DNA of 64,000 bases from CAYONP01 sp964405335 (lineage in GTDB: Bacteria; Armatimonadota; UBA10988), in assembly GCA_964405335.1 (NCBI GenBank), contig CAYONP010000018.1, forward strand, positions 1 to 64,000, given 5' to 3'. The notes beneath the pieces were generated by a model. The model saw only the letters and a list, made by a program, of their open reading frames with translations, had not been told where the DNA came from and ran no database searches. The translations under genes were made by a program, and so were the position numbers. Position 1 is the stretch's first letter; the number at the start of each line of letters is the position of its first letter. Below are positions 18,531-26,570 of this stretch, piece by piece.

Positions 18531-21500
18531 ATGATCACCCGCTGCATCGTGTTCGCCGCCCTACTCCTCACGCTCAGCCCCGCCCCCGCCCAGGACCTCC
18601 GCGCCGGGTTCGTCACCCCGCCGGTCGAGGCCCGGCCGTGGGTCTACTGGTTCTGGCTCAACGGCAATCTCAGCCGCGAGGGCATCACCGCCGACCTCGA
18701 AGCGATGGCCCGCGTCGGCGTCGGCGGCGTGCTGATCATGGAGGTCGACCAGGGCGCGCCCGACGGCCGGTTCCCCTTCGCCAGCCCCGCCTGGCGCGAG
18801 CTGTTCACCTTCATGACCGGCGAGGCGGCGCGGCTCGGGCTCCAGGTCAACATGAACAACGACGCCGGCTGGTGCGGCAGCGGCGGGCCCTGGATGACCC
18901 CCGAACTGGCCATGCAGAAGCTCACCTGGAGCGAGACGACGGTCGCCGGCGGACAGGTCGACGTCACGCTGCCCCTGCCGCCGACCGTCGGCGACTACTA
19001 CCGCGACGTCGCCGTGCTGGCCTTCCCCAAGCCCGCCGACGAGGCCTGGCGCATCGCCGGTTTCGAGGGCAAAGCCGCTTTCGGCACGGCCCACGTGCCG
19101 CCACGGAGCGACTACGGCACGGCGCCGGAGGGCGCGGTGATCGACGCCGACTCCACTGTCGACCTGACCGAGCGCATGGCCCCCGACGGCCGCCTGACCT
19201 GGGATGCACCGGCGGGCGAGTGGCTGGTCATGCGCTTTGGCCACACGCTGACCGGCGCGGTCAACGCGCCGTCGCCGGCGGCCGGGCGCGGGCTCGAGTC
19301 CGACAAGCTCAGCCGCGCGGCGACCGAGGCCCACTTCAGCGGCCTGATCGACAAGCTGTGCGACGACGTCGGCGAGCTGGCCGGGCCGACGCTGGTCTCG
19401 ACCCACATCGATAGCTGGGAGACGGGGAGCCAGAACTGGACCCCGCGGATGCGCGAGCAGTTCACCCGCCTGCGCGGCTACGACCCGTTGCCCTGGCTGC
19501 CGGTGACCGCCGGCCGGCCGGTCGGCAGCTTGGCGCTCTCCGAGCGGTTCCTGTGGGACCTGCGGCTGACCGTCCACGACCTTATCATGTCCGAATACGT
19601 CGACGCGATGCGCGAGCTGGCGAACGCGCGTGGGCTGCGCCTGTCGATTGAAGCGTATGGCGAGCCGGCGATCGACCTCGAGTATGCCGGCCGGGCCGAC
19701 GAGCCGATGTCGGAGTTCTGGACCCACGGCGCCTACGGTGGTTCGAGCACGTTGTCGGTCATGTCGAGCGCGGCGCACGTCTACGGCAAGCCGATCCACG
19801 GTGCCGAAGCGTTCACCGCCAGCGACGCCGAACGCTGGCAGGAACACCCCGGCTCGCTCAAGCTGATGGGCGACTGGGCGTTCTGCGAGGGCGTCAACCG
19901 TTTCGTCTTCCACCGCTACGCGATGCAGCCCTGGCTGAACCGTCCGCCGGGCATGTCGATGGGCCCGTGGGGCCAGCATTATGAGCGGACCAACACCTGG
20001 TGGGAGCAGACCGGGCCGTGGCACGAGTACCTCACGCGCTGCCAGTGGCTGCTGCGCCAGGGCAAGTTCGTCGCCGACCTGCTCTACCTCGCGCCCGAGG
20101 GTTCGCCGGCGCATTTCGTGCCGAACATTGACCGGCCCAGCCCGCTCGACCGCCCCGGCTACAACTTCGACGCCTGCCCCGCCGAGGTGGTCCACCGGCG
20201 GCTCAGCGTCGCCGACGGCCGACTGGTGCTGCCCGATGGCATGAGCTACCGCCTGCTGGTGCTCCCCGACGGCGGCGTGATGACGCCCGAGCTGCTCCGC
20301 CGCGTGCGCGAGCTGATCGAAGCCGGCGCCACCGTCGTCGGCCGGCCGCCGGTCGCCTCGCCGAGCCTGTCTGGCTATCCGGAGTGCGACGCCGAAATCG
20401 ACCGCCTGGCCGCCGAGATGTGGGCCGGCGAGGGTGAGCGTCGCCTCGGCCGCGGGCGGCTGATCTGGAACCGCTCGCCCGAGCGGGTGCTGGCCGACGA
20501 GGGCGTGCCGCCCGACTTCACGCCTGGTCGCGAAGAGGCGCTGCGCTACATCCACCGCCGCGACCAGGCGACCGACCTCTATTTCGTGGCTAACAAGCTC
20601 GATCAGCCGGTCGACACGGTGGCCGCCTTCCGCGCCGTCGGCCGGCCCGAGCTGTGGTGGCCCGAGACGGGCGTGATGACCCTGCCCGCCTTCTACCGAG
20701 TCGAGGGCGGCGTGACCCACCTGCCGCTCCGCCTCGAGGCGGCCGGTTCGGTGTTCGTCGTGTTCGACGGCGAGGCGCGGTTCGATCCGGTGGTCGAGCT
20801 CCGCCACGCCGGCCGCACCTGGAGCACCGCGGCGACGGCGCCTGAGCCGATCGTCATCACCCGTGCGACGTACGGACCCGAGGGCGACCCGGACCGGACC
20901 ATCGACGTCACCGCGGTGGTGCAGCGGCTGGTCGACGCGGGCGCGCGCAGCCTCGCCGTGGCGCGGCTGGCGCAGCCGGTCGACCCGGCCTTCGGGGTGG
21001 TCAAGACGGTGCGCATCGAGTACCGCATCGGCGGCGCCGAGCGGGTGCTGCTCGGCACCGATCGCGAGACGGTCCAGTTCGGCAGCGCCCCGCTCGAGGT
21101 CGAGGTGCTGGGCGCCAGCTACGGCCCGCCAGGCGACGCGGCGCGCACCCTCGACGTGACCGATAAGGTCCGCGCCCTGGCCGAGGCGGGCCGGCGGACG
21201 TTCCCGGTGACCTTGATGGCGCAGCCGGTCGACCCGGCGGTCAACGTGGTCAAGACGCTGACGGTGACCTATCGCTCCGACGGTCGCGAGTACACCGAGC
21301 AGCGCAGCGACGGCATGGCCTTCTGGTTCCGCATCGCCGGCGAGATCTCGCCGCTCCTCGGCCTGCGCCGCACGCCGCAGGGCCTGGTCGTCGAGGTCGA
21401 TCAGGCCGGCGAGTTCGAGCTGCGCACCGCGGCGGGCGAATCGGCCCGGATCAACGTGGCTGAGCTGCCCGAGCCGGCGACTCTGCCCGGCCCGTGGCGG

Positions 21501-22043
21501 GTCGCCTTCACCCCGGGCTGGGGCGCGCCCGAGGCGATCACGCTCGACCAGCCGCGCTCGCTGAGCCTGCACGACGAGCCGGGCGTGCGGTACTACTCGG
21601 GCACGGCGACCTACACGACCAGCTTCCGCGCGCCGGCCGCGATGCTGCTGCCCGGCCGGCGGGTGAGCCTCGACCTCGGCCGCGTGGCGGTCAATGCCCA
21701 GGTGCTGCTCAACGGTCGCGACCTCGGCCTGCTCTGGCATGAGCCCTACCGGCTCGACGTGACCGAGGCGCTGCGGGTCGGCGAGAACCAGCTCGAGCTG
21801 CGGGTGACCAACCTCTGGATTAACCGCATGATTGGCGATGAGCAGCTCCCCGAGGACAGCCGCCGGCACGGCAACGGCACGCTGATCGAGTGGCCGGACT
21901 GGCTCGAGACCGGCGCGCCGAGCCCGACCGGGCGGCTGACCTTCACCAGTTGGCGGCTGTGGGGCAAGGACTCGCCGCTGGTCGAGTCGGGCCTGCTCGG
22001 GCCGGTGACGCTGAACGCCACGGCGCAGGTGGTGTTGCCGTAG
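18531..22043 (+). CDS. GH106-type alpha-L-rhamnosidase-like glycoside hydrolase, secreted
   Basis: This 1170-residue exported protein has a signal peptide of about 21 residues ending at PAPAQ. The opening RPWVYWFWLNGNLSREG and MEVDQGAP resemble family 106 rhamnosidases, which release terminal L-rhamnose from plant or microbial glycans. A catalytic core spans roughly residues 22-700. Two tandem copies of an 85-residue module follow (about 779-832 and 863-917; ATYGPEGD/ASYGPPGD, AQPVDPA, VVKT). A C-terminal galactose-binding-like sandwich (about 985-1165) has the common ending NQLELRVTNLWINRMIGDEQ. The gene starts 10 nt after the ATPase/DUF4276 pair. Confidence 0.85.
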   Translation: MITRCIVFAALLLTLSPAPAQDLRAGFVTPPVEARPWVYWFWLNGNLSREGITADLEAMARVGVGGVLIMEVDQGAPDGRFPFASPAWRELFTFMTGEAARLGLQVNMNNDAGWCGSGGPWMTPELAMQKLTWSETTVAGGQVDVTLPLPPTVGDYYRDVAVLAFPKPADEAWRIAGFEGKAAFGTAHVPPRSDYGTAPEGAVIDADSTVDLTERMAPDGRLTWDAPAGEWLVMRFGHTLTGAVNAPSPAAGRGLESDKLSRAATEAHFSGLIDKLCDDVGELAGPTLVSTHIDSWETGSQNWTPRMREQFTRLRGYDPLPWLPVTAGRPVGSLALSERFLWDLRLTVHDLIMSEYVDAMRELANARGLRLSIEAYGEPAIDLEYAGRADEPMSEFWTHGAYGGSSTLSVMSSAAHVYGKPIHGAEAFTASDAERWQEHPGSLKLMGDWAFCEGVNRFVFHRYAMQPWLNRPPGMSMGPWGQHYERTNTWWEQTGPWHEYLTRCQWLLRQGKFVADLLYLAPEGSPAHFVPNIDRPSPLDRPGYNFDACPAEVVHRRLSVADGRLVLPDGMSYRLLVLPDGGVMTPELLRRVRELIEAGATVVGRPPVASPSLSGYPECDAEIDRLAAEMWAGEGERRLGRGRLIWNRSPERVLADEGVPPDFTPGREEALRYIHRRDQATDLYFVANKLDQPVDTVAAFRAVGRPELWWPETGVMTLPAFYRVEGGVTHLPLRLEAAGSVFVVFDGEARFDPVVELRHAGRTWSTAATAPEPIVITRATYGPEGDPDRTIDVTAVVQRLVDAGARSLAVARLAQPVDPAFGVVKTVRIEYRIGGAERVLLGTDRETVQFGSAPLEVEVLGASYGPPGDAARTLDVTDKVRALAEAGRRTFPVTLMAQPVDPAVNVVKTLTVTYRSDGREYTEQRSDGMAFWFRIAGEISPLLGLRRTPQGLVVEVDQAGEFELRTAAGESARINVAELPEPATLPGPWRVAFTPGWGAPEAITLDQPRSLSLHDEPGVRYYSGTATYTTSFRAPAAMLLPGRRVSLDLGRVAVNAQVLLNGRDLGLLWHEPYRLDVTEALRVGENQLELRVTNLWINRMIGDEQLPEDSRRHGNGTLIEWPDWLETGAPSPTGRLTFTSWRLWGKDSPLVESGLLGPVTLNATAQVVLP

Positions 22044-22044
22044 C

Positions 22045-22253
22045 CCGGGGACACACGACCTATTTTCCGCTCGGCCGCCAGGCGGTTCGCGTCCGCNNNN
22101 NNNNNNNNNNNNNNNNNNNNNNNNNNNNNNNNNNNNNNNNNNNNNNNNNNNNNNNNNNNNNNNNNNNNNNNNNNNNNNNNNNNNNNNNNNNNNNNNTCCG
22201 CAGACGCCGGCCCACCGAAGGGCATCGCCAAGAAATTGGTCGTGTGTCCCCGG
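22045..22253. repeat. Inverted repeat around the first assembly gap
   Basis: CCGGGGACACACGACC at 22045-22060 is repeated in perfect inverted form at 22238-22253, followed inward by similar A/T-rich bases on both sides. The gap lies between the arms. The GGGGAC start resembles the ends of REP-like or MITE-like dispersed repeats. No coding sequence can be assigned to 22044-22257. Confidence 0.75.
22097..22196. other. Assembly gap, 100 N
   Basis: Exactly 100 unknown bases, the usual placeholder for a gap of unknown size. The two edges share no meaningful overlap, so real sequence is probably missing here, likely the core of the repeat whose arms flank it. Confidence 0.98.
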
Positions 22254-22257
22254 ATTC

Positions 22258-23367
22258 CTAGACCGCCACCTCGCGGATCAGGCGCATCACGTCGATGCCG
22301 CGGTCGCAGGCCTCGTTGCACTTGCCGCAGCTGGTGCAGCCGGCTGGCGAGCAGCGTGGGGACAGGCGCTGGACCACCTCGTGCGCCAGCCGCAGGTCGC
22401 CGCGCTGGCGGTAGAGGTCGGCGCGGAGCAGCTCGGCCACGGCGACCGGTTCGGGGCAGGCGGCCTGGCAGGCGCCGCACATGCTGCACATGGTGCCCGA
22501 GCAGGCGGCCACCTCGCGGGCGAACTCCACATCAGCCGCGCCGCGCTGTTGCAGCACCGCCGCGATGGCCTGGTCGACATGCTGAATCGAGCCGATGCCG
22601 AGCAGCACCGTGGCGACGTTGCCGTTGCCCAGGATGGTGCGGATGTTGGCCTGGAACCGCGCGGTCGACTTGTCGCCGGGGAACTGCGAGGTCTTCATCG
22701 CCAGGAAGCCCATCCGCTGCCGGCGCACGCACTCGGCCACCACGGGGTTGAGCAGCTCTCGGTTGCCCACGTTGTAGGCCAGCAGGCAGGCGTCATAAAA
22801 GCCGGTGCGGATGGCGCACTGCAGGCTGGTCACATGCTCATGGTGGGTGGCAAACCCGGCAAACCGGATCTTGCCCTGCTGTTTCAGCCGCTCGAACGCC
22901 GGCTGCCACTGCCGCGCGTTCTGCTCGGGCAGGTTGCCGCAGGCCTCGGGGATGAGCAGATCGACGTGGTCGGTGTTGAGCACCCGCAGGTCGTTGTCGA
23001 TGTTGCCCGGCGGGGTTTTGAGCAGCAGCACCACCTTGTCGCGGCGGGTCTTCATCACCTCGCCGACGATTCGCATCGACTGGCCGTTGTTGTAACCGGG
23101 GCAGGTGTGAATCAGGTTCATGCCCTGGTCGATTGCGTGCTCGAGCACCCGCCGACTGGCCGCGCTGCCGAGCTGCAGGCCGCCCAGGCTGACCGTCGAG
23201 ACGCGCAGGCCGGTGCGGCCGAGGACGCGCGTCGGCAGCCGCGTGCCGGGTGAGGCGGTGGCTTCGGTCCAGTCGCCGAAGAGGAGTGCCCCGCCGGCGG
23301 CGACAGCGGCACCGGTCTGGATGAAGCCGCGGCGGTCGAGGCCGGGCTGCGTGGTCGGTTCGGTCAT
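22258..23367 (-). CDS. Tat-exported aldo/keto reductase with C-terminal 4Fe-4S domain
   Basis: This 369-residue protein has a twin-arginine signal (LDRRGFIQTGAAVAAGGALLFG), an aldo/keto reductase barrel (RVLGRTGLRVSTVSLGGLQLG, then VDLLIPEACGN) and a C-terminal region with ferredoxin-like cysteine groups: CSMCGACQAACP, then CTSCGKCNEACDRG. The ATG at 23367 was chosen over an upstream one because GGAGG sits 8 nt before it and it starts directly at the Tat signal. The barrel's usual catalytic Tyr appears replaced in the segment around NLIHTCPGYNNGQS, so redox chemistry is uncertain. Substrate unknown. Confidence 0.85.
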   Translation of the reverse strand: MTEPTTQPGLDRRGFIQTGAAVAAGGALLFGDWTEATASPGTRLPTRVLGRTGLRVSTVSLGGLQLGSAASRRVLEHAIDQGMNLIHTCPGYNNGQSMRIVGEVMKTRRDKVVLLLKTPPGNIDNDLRVLNTDHVDLLIPEACGNLPEQNARQWQPAFERLKQQGKIRFAGFATHHEHVTSLQCAIRTGFYDACLLAYNVGNRELLNPVVAECVRRQRMGFLAMKTSQFPGDKSTARFQANIRTILGNGNVATVLLGIGSIQHVDQAIAAVLQQRGAADVEFAREVAACSGTMCSMCGACQAACPEPVAVAELLRADLYRQRGDLRLAHEVVQRLSPRCSPAGCTSCGKCNEACDRGIDVMRLIREVAV

Positions 23368-23459
23368 GGCGAAACCCTCCGTGCCCGCGGGCACTTCGCT
23401 GCTCGCCAACCCCCCGGCCGAGTGACACGTCCTGTTCAGACGCCGGTACTGAATCATAA

Positions 23460-23488
23460 GTGCCACGGCCCGGTGAGGAAGGTAGAAT
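23460..23488 (+). promoter_or_regulatory. Possible promoter of the TIM-barrel gene
   Basis: GTGCCA at 23460 and TAGAAT at 23483 are spaced by 17 bp in the divergent intergenic region. The predicted start of transcription would fall very close to the GGGGGAG ribosome-binding site at 23493-23499, so the leader would be very short. Sequence resemblance only. Confidence 0.35.
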
Positions 23489-23505
23489 GTCTGGGGGAGC
23501 TATCG

Positions 23506-24303
23506 ATGCCACTCTCGACCGTCTCGTTCGCGGGGATGTCCGTCAGCCGGCTGATCGTCGGCGGAAACCCGTTCAGCGGCCACGCCCACAAGGGCGCCGA
23601 GCTACGCGACGAGATGCTCGACTACTACACCACCGCCCGCATCATCGAGACTCTGCGCACCGCCGAAGCGCACGGCATCACCACCTTCATCGGCCGCGCC
23701 GACGCGCATATCCAGCGGGTGCTACGCGAGTACTGGAACGAGGGCGGCAAGCTCGACTGGATCGCCCAGACCGCACCCGAGATGGCCAGCCTGGAGCGCA
23801 ACATCCACGCCGCGGTCGAGTCCGGCGCCAAGGCGGTCTACCTGCACGGCGGGTGGGTCGATCAGCACTGGTCGCAGGGCAACCATGCCGCCGTCGAGGC
23901 GGGTCTCGCGCGGATTCGCAGCCTCGGCGTGCCGGGCGGCATCGCCGCGCACTACCCGAAGATCCACCGCGAGGCCGCGGCCGCGCTGCCGACCGACTTC
24001 CACCTGGTCTGCTGCTTCCAGTGCGGCAGCATTCACCAGGGCCAGGGCGAGCGGTTCGACCTGGCCGACATGGCCGAGGCGCTGGCCTGCATCGCGCGGC
24101 TCGACAAGCCGTGCATCGCCTACAAGGTGCTTGGCGCCGGGCGCTACCGACCGGCGGAGCAACTCCCCCGGGTCATGGCCGCGCTCAAGCCCAGCGACGC
24201 GGTGCTGATGGGCTTCTGGACCAAGCACCATCCCACGCAGATCGAGGAGACGGTCGCCCTGTTCGAGCAGATCGAGCAGGCCGAGGTGGTGACCACGAGC
24301 TGA
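23506..24303 (+). CDS. TIM-barrel-like protein of unknown function (aldo/keto reductase-like)
   Basis: This 265-residue cytoplasmic protein has alternating strand/helix segments resembling a TIM barrel: SVSRLIVGGNPFSGHAHKG at the start, then EAHGITTFIGRADAHIQ, AKAVYLHGGWVDQHW, GIAAHYP and AYKVLGAGRY. The opening glycine-rich turn recalls aldo/keto reductases, but the usual Asp-Tyr-Lys-His set is not evident. The ATG at 23506 has a strong GGGGGAG site 6 nt upstream. It stands 9 nt before a ceramidase-like gene. No specific reaction can be named. Confidence 0.7.
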   Translation: MPLSTVSFAGMSVSRLIVGGNPFSGHAHKGAELRDEMLDYYTTARIIETLRTAEAHGITTFIGRADAHIQRVLREYWNEGGKLDWIAQTAPEMASLERNIHAAVESGAKAVYLHGGWVDQHWSQGNHAAVEAGLARIRSLGVPGGIAAHYPKIHREAAAALPTDFHLVCCFQCGSIHQGQGERFDLADMAEALACIARLDKPCIAYKVLGAGRYRPAEQLPRVMAALKPSDAVLMGFWTKHHPTQIEETVALFEQIEQAEVVTTS

Positions 24304-24312
24304 GAGGTGGCC

Positions 24313-25473
24313 ATGCACGCCGGCGCCGCGCGTGTCTGCATCACTCCGCCGCTGCCGGTGCAACTGGCCGGCTATGGCGTCGTCCGTTACGGCGTCGAGG
24401 TGTTCGACGACCTCTACGCCCGCGCGCTGGTCTGCGAGGCCGACGGCCGGCGCGCGGCGCTGGTCTCGTGCGACCTGCTCTGGCTCGAACGGCGCAACGT
24501 CGCCCGCCTGCGCGAGCTGATCGAGCCATTCGGCATCGCGCCCGACGACTGCCAGGTCGTCTGCACCCACACCCACTCGGGCCCCGATACCATCGACTGG
24601 TACGACCATGCACCGGTCGACCCGGCCTGGCTCGAGACGCTGCTGCACCAGATCGCCGGCGCGGTCGGGCAGGCCGCGCGGCGGCTCAAGCCGGTCACCG
24701 CCGAGCGGCTGGTTGGCGAGGTCGGAATCGGCCTCAACCGCCGCGCCCGCGTCGACGACCAAGTCCGGCTCAGCCCGAACCCCGCCGGGCCGGTCGACCA
24801 CACGCTGACCGTGCTCCGCCTCACCGGTGAGGCGGGGCTGGCGGCCAGTGTCGTCTGCCAGCAGACGCATCCGGTGGTGCTTGGGGGCGCGAGCCTCGGC
24901 GTCTCGGCCGATTGGCCCGGCGAGACCTGCCGGCTGGTCGAATCGAACCTGGGCGGCGTCTGCCTGTACGTCAACGGCGCCGCCGGCGACATCAACCCGG
25001 CGGTCGGCTGCGGCCGGAGTTATGCCGATGCGCTCCGGACTGGTCGCCAGGCCGGCGGCGCGGCGATCGAGCTGCTCTGCCGCCAGGCCGGCGAGGCAGG
25101 CGACGGCGTGGCCGGTGCGCGGCAGGACCTGACCGTGCCGGACAAGCCGCATCCCTATCTGCACACGCCGCTCGGGCGCCGGTTGGCGGCCGACGGCGGA
25201 TTGCGCATCGAGGTCCAGGCGCTGCGGCTGGGGCCGCTCAGCTTCCTCAGCGCGCCGGGCGAGTGCCTGACCGAGACCGGCGCGGCCATCCTGGCCGGCA
25301 CGCGGCTCGAGGCGGCGGTCATCGCCGGCTTCGGCAACGACTACATCGGCTACCTGCCGCTCCAGCACGTCTGGGACCAGGGTGGCTATGAGCCGAGTGC
25401 CACGATGACCACCGTCGAGGGGGTCAACGCCTACGTCGCCGCCTCGATCGCCGTCGGCGACGCGCTGGCGTAG
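24313..25473 (+). CDS. Neutral/alkaline ceramidase N-terminal domain-like protein
   Basis: This 386-residue protein resembles the N-terminal domain of neutral ceramidases: ARVCITPPLPVQLAGYG at the start, DDLYARALVCEADGRRAALVSCDLLWL, the metal-binding CTHTHSGPDT, and NGAAGDINPAVGCG. Members in environmental bacteria usually lack a signal peptide and have unknown substrates; none is seen here either. The ATG at 24313 was chosen over the GTG at 24307 because the GAGAGG site (24302-24307) would overlap the latter. It lies 9 nt after the TIM-barrel gene and is probably co-transcribed with it. Confidence 0.78.
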   Translation: MHAGAARVCITPPLPVQLAGYGVVRYGVEVFDDLYARALVCEADGRRAALVSCDLLWLERRNVARLRELIEPFGIAPDDCQVVCTHTHSGPDTIDWYDHAPVDPAWLETLLHQIAGAVGQAARRLKPVTAERLVGEVGIGLNRRARVDDQVRLSPNPAGPVDHTLTVLRLTGEAGLAASVVCQQTHPVVLGGASLGVSADWPGETCRLVESNLGGVCLYVNGAAGDINPAVGCGRSYADALRTGRQAGGAAIELLCRQAGEAGDGVAGARQDLTVPDKPHPYLHTPLGRRLAADGGLRIEVQALRLGPLSFLSAPGECLTETGAAILAGTRLEAAVIAGFGNDYIGYLPLQHVWDQGGYEPSATMTTVEGVNAYVAASIAVGDALA

Positions 25474-25504
25474 GAGATCGCCTCGGCGCGGCCAACCGCG
25501 GCCC

Positions 25505-25642
25505 ATGCGCTACCGCCTGCCCGACGACGACTCCGAATGCGGCCGGGCGCGGCGCCGCCCGCTGCCGCTGAACGCGCAGGTGACAATGCAGATGGGGATG
25601 GTCCGAGGCATGGCGCAGATGATTTGCGAGCCGGCCTGGTGA
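25505..25642 (+). CDS. Small Met-rich ORF (45 aa), coupled to the TPR gene
   Basis: An ATG at 25505 opens a 45-codon frame (MRYRLPDDDSECGRARRR, then a Met-rich part QVTMQMGMVRGMAQMICE) ending in a TGA at 25640-25642. That stop overlaps a GTG start (GTGA) of the zinc-ribbon/TPR gene, the same coupling seen at many gene borders in this window. No membrane segment or known family is seen, and the ribosome-binding site is weak. It could be a real small protein or a leader peptide that couples translation; it could also be chance. Confidence 0.45.
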   Translation: MRYRLPDDDSECGRARRRPLPLNAQVTMQMGMVRGMAQMICEPAW

Positions 25643-26412
25643 GCGCCGCCGAGCTGCCCGAGCCGCCTCTGCGACGGCCCTGGCTGGGCTACTTCGGCCG
25701 GCGCGACCGGGTCGGCTATGAAGCGACCTGCGAGCGATGCGGGCGGCCCGCGCCGCTCGCCTCGTTCACCGCCCGCGAGTGGGTCTGCCTCGGCCGCCTA
25801 CCGCTCTGGCCGCTGGCCCGCTGGCGGTTGCTCGACGTCTGCGCCGGCTGCGGCTACCAGCGTCGTCTGCCGCTCGGCGACTACCTGGCCTGGTGCGACG
25901 AGCAGGCCGCGCCCGAGCGCGAGGCGCTGCACGCCCGGCCGGAGGATCCCGAGGCGCGGCTGGCACTGCTGCTCAAGCTCCACAGCCTCGGCCGATTCGA
26001 TGCCGCCGCGGCCCTGGTCGCACCACTGCTGGCCACGGGGCTCGAGTCGGCCGATCTAGCCCATACCGCCGGCCAGGTGCTCGCCGCCGCCGGCCGGCCG
26101 GAAGCCGCGCTGGCCGCCCGCCGCGCATCGGTCATCGCCGCGCCCGAGCGAGCCGACTGCCAGCTCGCGCTCGGCCGTGCCCTGGCCGGCACCCGGCAGT
26201 TGGCCCTGGCCGCCCACCACCTCGAGGCGGCCACGCGGTTGGCGCCCGACGACGCCGTCGCCTGGCGCCGCCTGGCGCGAGTGCAGTTCCGCCGGCACGA
26301 GTGGTCGGCGGCGCTGGCGGCCTGGGACCGCGCGGCGGGCCTCGATGCCAACCTACGCCGGACCTCGGCCTACCGCTGGCAAACCCGCTTGGCGCGCTGG
26401 CTGGCGAGGTAG
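25639..26412 (+). CDS. Zinc-ribbon and TPR-repeat protein
   Basis: This 257-residue protein has an N-terminal zinc ribbon (CERCGRPAPL at about residue 33 and CAGCGYQRR at about 72), then helical repeats from residue 95 to the end that look like tetratricopeptide units (ARLALLLKLHSLGRFDAAAALV, AHTAGQVLAAAGRPEAALAARR, LALGRALAGTRQLALAAHHL, AWRRLARVQFRRHEWSAALAAW). It is probably a cytoplasmic scaffold; partner unknown. The GTG at 25639 is preferred because of its overlap with the small ORF. The stop codon TAG is supplied by a GTAGGG repeat element. Confidence 0.72.
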   Translation: MSAAELPEPPLRRPWLGYFGRRDRVGYEATCERCGRPAPLASFTAREWVCLGRLPLWPLARWRLLDVCAGCGYQRRLPLGDYLAWCDEQAAPEREALHARPEDPEARLALLLKLHSLGRFDAAAALVAPLLATGLESADLAHTAGQVLAAAGRPEAALAARRASVIAAPERADCQLALGRALAGTRQLALAAHHLEAATRLAPDDAVAWRRLARVQFRRHEWSAALAAWDRAAGLDANLRRTSAYRWQTRLARWLAR

Positions 26413-26560
26413 GGCGCGCCGTGCGCGCCGTCGACGTGCTCGTCGACCACGGCGCGCGGGCGTCCTCGCCCGCCCGGGGCCGCTCCAACGGGGCGCGGGC
26501 GTCCTCGCCCGCCCGTCATGGTCGTCAACGTGCGGCCGGGGACGGCCGCGCTCCATAGCC
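26409..26560. repeat. GTAGGG hairpin element and inverted GC-rich repeats
   Basis: The element starts GTAGGGCGCGCC and forms a hairpin with stems GGCGCGC and GCGCGCC around CGT. Then come a palindrome (GTCGACGTGCTCGTCGAC) and two copies of GCGCGGGCGTCCTCGCCC. The TAG of the head is the stop of the TPR gene. No coding sequence is supported between 26413 and 26570. Confidence 0.8.
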
Positions 26561-26570
26561 GGCCTCCGCC

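Noticed and set aside
18561..21869. 1102-codon minus-strand frame opposite the GH106 gene
   Set aside because: Same cause: a mirror of a GC-biased real gene with signal peptide and domain motifs on the plus strand.
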